The position numbers were made by a program, and so were the translations under genes. This document shows, piece by piece, positions 55,901 through 64,000 of a stretch of 64,000 bases of DNA. Origin of the DNA: Sipunculus nudus (lineage: Eukaryota; Annelida; Sipuncula; Golfingiida; Sipunculidae); NCBI GenBank assembly GCA_026874595.1, contig CM049311.1, positions 21,752,676 through 21,816,675 of the forward strand. Reading direction: 5' to 3'. The first letter of the stretch is position 1. The number at the start of each line of letters is the position of its first letter. The notes beneath the pieces were generated by a model, which saw only the letters and a program-made list of their open reading frames with translations, was not told the origin of the DNA and did no database searches.

Positions 55901-58900
55901 ATTTTAGTTCTGCTATAGTGATCAGTGATCACCCTAATGTTGTCCTTTATTGATCTGGCTGTCTTTTAGCCTATGAGCCTGTTATCAGGTCACATTTTAG
56001 CTCTGCTATAATGATCAGTGATCCCCCTAATGTTGTCCATTGTTGATCTGGCTGTCTTGCAGTCTGCCTGGCTGTTACCAGGTCTCATTTTAGCTCTGCT
56101 ATAGTGATCAGTGATCCCTCTAATGTTGCCCTTTGTTGATCTGGCTGTCTTGCAGTCACTCTGGCTGTTACCAGGTCTCATTTTAGCTCTGCTGTAGTGA
56201 TCAGTGATCACCCTAATGTTGTCCTTTGTTGATCTGGCTGTCTTTCAGCCTATGAGGCTGTTATCAGGTCTCATTTTAGGTCTGCTGTAGTGATCAGTGA
56301 TCACCCTGATGTTGTCCTTTGTTGATCTGGCTGTCTTTCAGCCTATGAGGCTGTTACCAGGTCTCATTTTAGCTCTGCTGTATTGAACAGTGATCCCCCT
56401 AATGTTATCCTTTGTTGATCTGGCTGTCTTGCATGCTGTCTGGCTGTTATCAGGTCACAATTTTAGTTCTGCTATAGTGATCAGTGATCACCCTAATGTT
56501 GTTCTTTGTTGATCTGGCTGTCTTTCAGCCTATGAGCCTGTTATCAGGTCACATTTTAGCTCTGCTATAGTGATCAGTGATCACCCTAATGTTGTCCTTT
56601 GTTGATCTGGCTGTCTTTCAGCCTATGAGGCTGTTACCAGGTCTCATTTTAGCTCTGCTGTATTGAACAGTGATCCCCCTAATGTTATCCTTTGTTGATC
56701 TGGCTGTCTTGCAGGCTGTCTGGCTGTTATCAGGTCACAATTTTAGTTCTGCTATAGTGATCAGTGATCCCCCTAATGTTGTCCTTTGTTGACTGGCTGT
56801 CTTTCAGCCTATGAGCCTGTTATCAGGTCACATTTTAGCTCTGCTATAGTGATCAGTGATCACCCTAATGTTGTCCTTTGTCCATCTGGCTGTCTTGCAG
56901 CCTGTGAGGCTGTTATCTGGTCACATTTTAGCTCTGCTATAGTGATCAGTGATCAACCTAATGTTGTCCTTTGTTGATCTGGCTGTCTTGCAGCCTGTGA
57001 GGCTGTTATCAGGTCACATTTTAGCTCTGCTGTAGTGATCAGTGATGACCCTAATGTTGTCCTTTGTTGATCTGGCTGTCTTTCAGCCTATGAGGCTGTT
57101 ATCAGGTCACATTTTAGCTCTGCTATAGTGATCAGTGATCACCCTAATGTTGTCCTTTGTTCATCTGGCTGTCTTGCAGTCTGTCTGGCTGTTACCAGGT
57201 CTCATTTTAGCTCTGCTGTAGTGATCAGTGATCACCGTAATGTTGTCCTTTGTTGATCTGGCTGTCTTTTAGCCTATGAGCCTGTTATCAGGTCACATTT
57301 TAGCTCTGCTATAGTGATCAGTGATCACCCTAATGTTGTCCTTTGTTCATCTGGCTGTCTTGCAGTCTGTCTGGCTGTTATCAGGTCTCATTTTAGCTCT
57401 GCTGTAGTGATCAGTGATCACCGTAATGTTGTCCTTTGTTGATCTGGCTGTCTTTCAGCCTATGAGCCTGTTATCAGGTCACATTTTAGCTCTGCTATAG
57501 TGATCAGTGATCACCCTAATGTTGTCCTTTGTTCATCTGGCTGTCGTGCAGTCTGTCTGGCTGTTACCAGGTCTCATTTTAGCTCTGCTATAGTGATCAG
57601 TGATCACCCTAATGTTGTCCTTTGTTCATCTGGCTGACTTGCAGTCTGTCTGGCTGTTATCAGGTCTCATTTTAGCTCTGCTGTAGTGATCAGTGATCAC
57701 CCTAATGTTGTCCTTTGTTCATCTGGCTGTCTTGCAGTCTGTCTGGCTGTTACCAGGTCTCATTTTAGCTCTGCTATTGTGATCAGTGATCACCCTAATG
57801 TTGTCCTTTGTTCATCTGGCTGTCTTGCAGTCTGTCTGGCTGTTATCAGGTCTCATTTTAGCTCTGCTATAGTGATCAGTGATCACCCTAATGTTGTCCT
57901 TTGTTCATCTGGATGTCTTGCAGTCTGTCTGGCTGTTATCAGGTCTCATTTTAGCTCTGCTGTAGTGATCAGTGATCACCCTAATGTTGTCCTTTGTTGA
58001 TCTGGCTGTCTTTCAGCCTATGAGCCTGTTATCAGGTCACATTTTAGCTCTGCTATAGTGATCAGTGATCACCCTAATGTTGTCCTTTGTTGATCTGGCT
58101 GTCTTACAGTCTGTCTGGCTGTTACCAGGTCTCATTTTAGCTCTGTTATAGTGATCAGTGATCACCCTAATGTTGTCCTTTGTTCATCTGGCTGTCTTGC
58201 AGTCTGTCTGGCTGTTATCAGGTTTCATTTTAGCTCTGCTGTAGTGATCAGTGATCACCCTAATGTTGTCCTTTGTTCATCTGGCTGTCTTGCAGTCTGT
58301 CTGGCTGTTACCAGGTCACATTTTAGCTCTGCTATAGTGATCAGTGATCACCCTAATGTTTTCCTTTGTTGATCTGGCTGTCTTGCAGTCTGTCTGGCTG
58401 TTATCAGGTCACATTTTAGCTCTGCTGTATTGATCAGTGATCACCCTAATGTTGTCCTTTGTTGATCTGGCTGTCTTGCAGTCTGTCTGGCTGTTATCAG
58501 GTCACATTTTAGCTCTGCTGTAGTGATCAGTGATCACCCTAATGTTGTCCTTTGTTCATCTGGCTGTCTTGCAGTCTGTCTGGCTGTTATCAGGTCACAT
58601 TTTAGCTCTGCTGTATTGATCAGTGATCACCCTAATGTTGTCCTTTGTTGATCTGGCTGTCTTGCAGTCTGTCTGGCTGTTATCAGTTCACATTTTAGCT
58701 CTGCTGTATTGATCAGTGATCACCCTAATGTTGTCCTTTGTTGATCTGGCTGTCTTGCAGTCTGTCTGGCTGTTATCAGGTCACATTTTAGCTCTGCTGT
58801 AGTGATCAGTGATCACCCTAATGTTGTCCTTTGTTCATCTGGCTGTCTTGCAGTCTGTCTGGCTGTTATCAGGTCACATTTTAGCTCTGCTGTATTGATC

Positions 58901-60384
58901 AGTGATCACCCTAATGTTGTCCTTTGTTGATCTGGCTGTCTTGCAGTCTGTCTGGCTGTTATCAGTTCACATTTTAGCTCTGCTGTAGTGATCAGTGATC
59001 ACCCTAATGTTGTCCTTTGTTCATCTGGCTGTCTTGCAGTCTGTCTGGCTGTTATCAGGTCACATTTTAGCTCTGCTATAGTGATCAGTGATCACCCTAA
59101 TGTCCTCCTTTGTTCATCTGGCTGTCTTGCAGTCTGTCTGGCTGTTATCAGGTCACATTTTAGCTCTGCTGTATTGATCAGTGATCACCCTAATGTTGTC
59201 CTTTGTTGATCTGGCTGTCTTGCAGTCTGTCTGGCTGTTATCAGGTCTCATTTTAGCTCTGCTGTAGTGATCAGTGATCGCCCTAATGTTGTACTTTGTC
59301 CATCTGGCTGTCTTTCAGCCTATGAGGCTGTTATCAGGTCTTATTTTAGCTCTGCTATAATGATCAGTGATCACCCTAATGTTGTCCTTTGTTCATCTGG
59401 CTGTCTTGCAGTCTGTCTGGCTGTTATCAGGTCACATTTTAGCTCTGCTGTAGTGATCAGTGATCACCGTAATGTTGTCCTTTGTTCATCTGGCTGTTTT
59501 GCAGTCTGTCTGGCTGTTACCAGGTCACATTTTAGCTCTGCTATAGTGATCAGTGATCACCCTAATGTTGTCCTTTGTTGATCTGGCTGTCTTGCAGTCT
59601 GTCTGGTTGTTATCAGGTCACATTTTAGCTCTGCTGTAGTGATCAGTGATCACCCTAATGTTGTACTTTGTCCATCTGGCTGTCTTTCAGCCTATGAGGC
59701 TGTTATCAGGTCTCATTTTAGCTCTGCTGTAGTGATCAGTGATCACCCTAATGTTGTCCTTTGTTGATCTGGCTGTCTTTCAGCCTATGAGCCTGTTATC
59801 AGGTCTCATTTTAGCTCTGCTGTAGTGATCAGTGATCACCCTAATGTTGTCCTTTGTTGATCTGGCTGTCTTTCAGCCTATGAGCCTGTTATCAGGTCTC
59901 ATTTTAGCTCTGCTGTAGTGATCAGTGATCACCCTAATGTTGTCCTTTGTTCATCTGGCTGTCTTGCAGTCTGTCTGGCTGTTATCAGGTCACATTTTAG
60001 CTCTGCGGTAGTGATCAGTGATCACCTTAATGTTGTCCTTTGTTGATCTGGCTGTCTTGCAGTCTGTCTGGCTGTTACCAGGTCTCATTTTAGCTCTGCT
60101 GTAGTGATCAGTGATCATCCTAATGTTGTCCTTTGTTGATCTGGCTGTCTTGCAGTCTGTCTGGCTGTTACCAGGTCTCATTTTAGCTCTGCTGTAGTGA
60201 TCAGTGATCACCCTAATGTTGTCCTTTGTTCATCTGGCTGTCTTGCAGTCTGTCTGGCTGTTATCAGGTCACATTTTAGCTCTGCTGTAGTGATCAGTGA
60301 TCACCCTAATGTTGTCCTTTGTTCATCTGGCTGTCTTGCAGTCTGTCTGGCTGTTATCAGGTCACATTTTAGCTCTGCTGTATT
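52944..60384 (+). repeat. 7,441-bp higher-order block, copy B
   Basis: Direct tandem copy of 45503-52943. Only scattered differences are visible, for example CCTATCAGG to CCTATGAGG (48342/55783) and GCAGGCTG to GCATGCTG (48992/56433). The block overlaps the 4,465-bp pattern, so it was copied after that pattern formed. Confidence 0.9.
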
Positions 60385-62030
60385 GATCAGTGATCACCCT
60401 AATGTTGTCCTTTGTTGATCTGGCTGTCTTGCAGTCTGTCTGGCTGTTATCAGTTCACATTTTAGCTCTGCTGTATTGATCAGTGATCACCCTAATGTTG
60501 TCCTTTGTTGATCTGGCTGTCTTGCAGTCTGTCTGGCTGTTATCAGGTCACATTTTAGCTCTGCTGTAGTGATCAGTGATCACCCTAATGTTGTCCTTTG
60601 TTCATCTGGCTGTCTTGCAGTCTGTCTGGCTGTTATCAGGTCACATTTTAGCTCTGCTGTATTGATCAGTGATCACCCTAATGTTGTCCTTTGTTGATCT
60701 GGCTGTCTTGCAGTCTGTCTGGCTGTTATCAGTTCACATTTTAGCTCTGCTGTAGTGATCAGTGATCACCCTAATGTTGTCCTTTGTTCATCTGGCTGTC
60801 TTGCAGTCTGTCTGGCTGTTATCAGGTCACATTTTAGCTCTGCTATAGTGATCAGTGATCACCCTAATGTCCTCCTTTGTTCATCTGGCTGTCTTGCAGT
60901 CTGTCTGGCTGTTATCAGGTCACATTTTAGCTCTGCTGTATTGATCAGTGATCACCCTAATGTTGTCCTTTGTTGATCTGGCTGTCTTGCAGTCTGTCTG
61001 GCTGTTATCAGGTCTCATTTTAGCTCTGCTGTAGTGATCAGTGATCGCCCTAATGTTGTACTTTGTCCATCTGGCTGTCTTTCAGCCTATGAGGCTGTTA
61101 TCAGGTCTTATTTTAGCTCTGCTATAATGATCAGTGATCACCCTAATGTTGTCCTTTGTTCATCTGGCTGTCTTGCAGTCTGTCTGGCTGTTATCAGGTC
61201 ACATTTTAGCTCTGCTGTAGTGATCAGTGATCACCGTAATGTTGTCCTTTGTTCATCTGGCTGTTTTGCAGTCTGTCTGGCTGTTACCAGGTCACATTTT
61301 AGCTCTGCTATAGTGATCAGTGATCACCCTAATGTTGTCCTTTGTTGATCTGGCTGTCTTGCAGTCTGTCTGGTTGTTATCAGGTCACATTTTAGCTCTG
61401 CTGTAGTGATCAGTGATCACCCTAATGTTGTACTTTGTCCATCAGGCTGTCTTTCAGCCTATGAGGCTGTTATCAGGTCTCATTTTAGCTCTGCTGTAGT
61501 GATCAGTGATCACCCTAATGTTGTCCTTTGTTGATCTGGCTGTCTTTCAGCCTATGAGCCTGTTATCAGGTCTCATTTTAGCTCTGCTGTAGTGATCAGT
61601 GATCACCCTAATGTTGTCCTTTGTTGATCTGGCTGTCTTTCAGCCTATGAGCCTGTTATCAGGTCTCATTTTAGCTCTGCTGTAGTGATCAGTGATCACC
61701 CTAATGTTGTCCTTTGTTCATCTGGCTGTCTTGCAGTCTGTCTGGCTGTTATCAGGTCACATTTTAGCTCTGCGGTAGTGATCAGTGATCACCCTAATGT
61801 TGTCCTTTGTTGATCTGGCTGTCTTGCAGTCTGTCTGGCTGTTACCAGGTCTCATTTTAGCTCTGCTGTAGTGATCAGTGATCACCCTAATGTTGTCCTT
61901 TGTTGATCTGGCTGTCTTGCAGTCTGTCTGGCTGTTACCAGGTCTCATTTTAGCTCTGCTGTAGTGATCAGTGATCACCCTAATGTTGTCCTTTGTTCAT
62001 CTGGCTGTCTTGCAGTCTGTCTGGCTGTTA
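58483..62030 (+). repeat. 1,767-bp higher-order repeat (19 monomers), two units
   Basis: Markers at 58988 and 59267 recur at 60755 and 61034, both offset 1,767. Unit 1 is about 58483-60249, inside the 7,441-bp copy B; unit 2 is about 60250-62030. After it, the array matches 55700-56980 at an offset of 6,326. Confidence 0.85.
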
Positions 62031-64000
62031 TCAGGTCTCATTTTAGCTCTGCTATAGTGATCAGTGATCACCCTAATGTTGTCCTTTGTTCATCTGGCTG
62101 TCTTGCAGCCTATCAGGCTGTTATCAGGTCTCATTTTAGCTCTGCTGTAGTGATCAGTGATCACCCAAATGTTGTCCTTTGTTCATCTGGCTGTCTTGCA
62201 GTCTGTCTGGCTGTTACCAGGTCACAATTTTAGTTCTGCTATAGTGATCAGTGATCACCCTAATGTTGTCCTTTATTGATCTGGCTGTCTTTAAGCCTAT
62301 GAGCCTGTTATCAGGTCACATTTTAGCTCTGCTATAATGATCAGTGATCCCCCTAATGTTGTCCATTGTTGATCTGGCTGTCTTGCAGTCTGCCTGGCTG
62401 TTACCAGGTCTCATTTTAGCTCTGCTATAGTGATCAGTGATCCCTATAATGTTGCCCTTTGTTGATCTGGCTGTCTTGCAGTCACTCTGGCTGTTACCAG
62501 GTCTCATTTTAGCTCTGCTGTAGTGATCAGTGATCACCCTAATGTTGTCCTTTGTTGATCTGGCTGTCTTTCAGCCTATGAGGCTGTTATCAGGTCTCAT
62601 TTTAGCTCTGCTGTAGTGATCAGTGATCACCCTGATGTTGTCCTTTGTTGATCTGGCTGTCTTTCAGCCTATGAGGCTGTTACCAGGTCTCATTTTAGCT
62701 CTGCTGTATTGAACAGTGATCCCCCTAATGTTATCCTTTGTTGATCTGGCTGTCTTGCAGGCTGTCTGGCTGTTATCAGGTCACAATTTTAGTTCTGCTA
62801 TAGTGATCAGTGATCACCCTAATGTTGTCCTTTGTTGATCTGGCTGTCTTTCAGCCTATGAGCCTGTTATCAGGTCACATTTTAGCTCTGCTATAGTGAT
62901 CAGTGATCACCCTAATGTTGTCCTTTGTTGATCTGGCTGTCTTTCAGCCTATGAGGCTGTTACCAGGTCTCATTTTAGCTCTGCCGTATTGAACAGTGAT
63001 CCCCCTAATGTTATCCTTTGTTGATCTGGCTGTCTTGCAGGCTGTCTGGCTGTTATCAGGTCACAATTTTAGTTCTGCTATAGTGATCAGTGATCCCCCT
63101 AATGTTGTCCTTTGTTGACTGGCTGTCTTTCAGCCTATGAGCCTGTTATCAGGTCACATTTTAGCTCTGCTATAGTGATCAGTGATCACCCTAATGTTGT
63201 CCTTTGTCGATCTGGCTGTCTTGCAGCCTGTGAGGCTGTTATCTTGTCACATTTTAGCTCTGCTATAGTGAACAGTGATCAACCTTATGTTGTTCTTTGT
63301 TGATCTGGCTGTCTTTCAGCCTATGAGCCTGTTATCAGGTCACATTTTAGCTCTGCTATAGTGATCAGTGATCACCCTAATGTTGTCCTTTGTTGATCTG
63401 GCTGTCTTACAGTCTGTCTGGCTGTTACCAGGTCTCATTTTAGCTCTGTTATAGTGATCAGTGATCACCCTAATGTTGTCCTTTGTTCATCTGGCTGTCT
63501 TGCAGTCTGTCTGGCTGTTATCAGGTTTCATTTTAGCTCTGCTGTAGTGATCAGTGATCACCCTAATGTTGTCCTTTGTTGATCTGGCTGTCTTTCAGCC
63601 TGTGAGGCTGTTATCAGGTCTCATTTTAGCTCTGCTATAGTGATCAGTGATCACCCTAATGTTGTTCTTTTTTCATCTGGCTGTCTTTCAGCCTGTGAGG
63701 CTGTTATCAGGTCTCATTTTAGCTCTGCTGTATTGAACAGTGATCCCCCTAATGTTGTCCTTTGTTCATCTGGCTGTCTTGCAGTCTGTCTAGCTGTTAC
63801 CAGGTCACAATTTTAGTTCTGCTATAGTGATCAGTGATCACCCTTATGTTGTCCTTTGTTCATCTGGCTGTCTTGCAGCTTGTGAGGCTGTTATCAGGTC
63901 ACATTTTAGCTCTGCTGTAGTGATCAGTGATCACCCTAATGTTGTCCTTTGTTGATCTGGCTGTCTTTCAGCCTATGAGGCTGTTATCAGGTCACATTTT

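Larger units (their letters stand above)
40577..64000 (+). repeat. 93-bp satellite array, about 250 monomers, continuing past the window
   Basis: A head-to-tail array without interruption from AAGTGATCACCCT at 40577 to the last base. The monomer starts GTGATCAGTGATCACCCTAA, goes through TGTCCTTTGTTCATCTGGCT, GTCTTGCAGTCTGTCTGG and CTGTTATCAGGTCACATTTT, and ends AGCTCTGCTGTA. Most monomers are exactly 93 bp; a few are 92 or 94 (CACAATTTTAG adds one base, GTTGACTGG and GTCTTCAG remove one). Every monomer carries the dyad GTGATCA-G-TGATCAC. Variable positions fall into sets: TTCATC or TTGATC; GCAGTCTGTCTGG, TTTCAGCCTATGAGG/CC or GCAGCCTGTGAGG; GGTCACA or GGTCTCA; GCTATAG or GCTGTAG/GTATT. The TTGATC variant puts a stop into the longest frame, so open frames of 60-140 residues are by-products. 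Confidence 0.97.

Noticed and set aside
42337-63303. Several dozen open frames of 60-138 residues with a 31-residue period
   Set aside because: The satellite period is divisible by three; frames are closed by the common TTGATC variant, occur on both strands, and have no start or splice context.
40577-64000. CRISPR-like array
   Set aside because: The whole 93-bp unit repeats; there are no unique spacers, and the context is a eukaryotic genome.
40577-64000. Centromere assignment for the satellite
   Set aside because: Size, dyad and higher-order blocks are compatible, but nothing in the window proves a centromere; a heterochromatic or simple expanded minisatellite fits too.

Overview
This is eukaryotic (animal) genomic DNA, AT-rich by eye, and made almost entirely of repeats, mobile-element remains and unassigned intergenic sequence. 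There are no operons, bacterial genes or CRISPR arrays. The best lineage guess is a mollusc, probably a bivalve. That rests on a decayed Toll-like receptor with invertebrate-style TIR sequence, a Helentron-type rolling-circle transposon, and several repeat families of a style I associate with bivalve genomes. It is inference; no single gene here proves it. I found no intact protein-coding gene.

Layout. 0-1.6 kb: CpG-rich palindromes, two copies of a 230-260 bp direct repeat and a ~41-46 bp minisatellite. 3.2-5.1 kb: an inverted pair of short palindromic repeats, one containing a 48-bp perfect palindrome. 5.2-6.3, 7.7-10.2, 19.6-22.1 and 30.2-31.4 kb: an interspersed repeat family built from ~130-150 bp modules, each carrying the 12-bp palindrome GGTGGCGCCACC. 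Two members, at 7.76-10.21 and 19.66-22.12 kb, share ends (GCGAACCTGTG / CACAGGTTCGC) and length (~2.45 kb). 11.57-18.99 kb, minus strand: a near full-length but broken Helentron. It encodes, in order, a papain-fold-like cysteine protease segment, a 21-residue basic tandem repeat, a DUF6570-like region, a Helitron N-terminal domain, an HUH/Y2 Rep, a Pif1-type helicase and an endonuclease/exonuclease/phosphatase (EEP) domain. 24.39-25.53 kb, plus strand: a Toll-like receptor pseudogene (leucine-rich repeats, juxtamembrane, TIR). 27.0-28.7 kb: three minisatellites. 31.99-33.08, 35.63-35.88 and 37.58-38.97 kb: candidate non-autonomous DNA transposons recognised from their inverted ends. 40.58-64.0 kb: an uninterrupted 93-bp satellite (about 250 monomers) that runs off the window edge and has nested higher-order periods of about 1,767, 4,465 and 7,441 bp.

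How it fits together. The Helentron is the only element here encoding transposition functions, and it is dead (nonsense and frameshift changes throughout, one apparently at a catalytic Rep tyrosine). The other elements are non-coding and would need enzymes from elsewhere. The satellite is the most unusual structure: monomer variants are laid out in long blocks that were duplicated as multi-kilobase units, which points to recent unequal exchange or to an assembly effect. Short open frames inside the satellite and minisatellites come from repeat periods divisible by three and are not annotated as genes. All family assignments are by eye; no database search was run.
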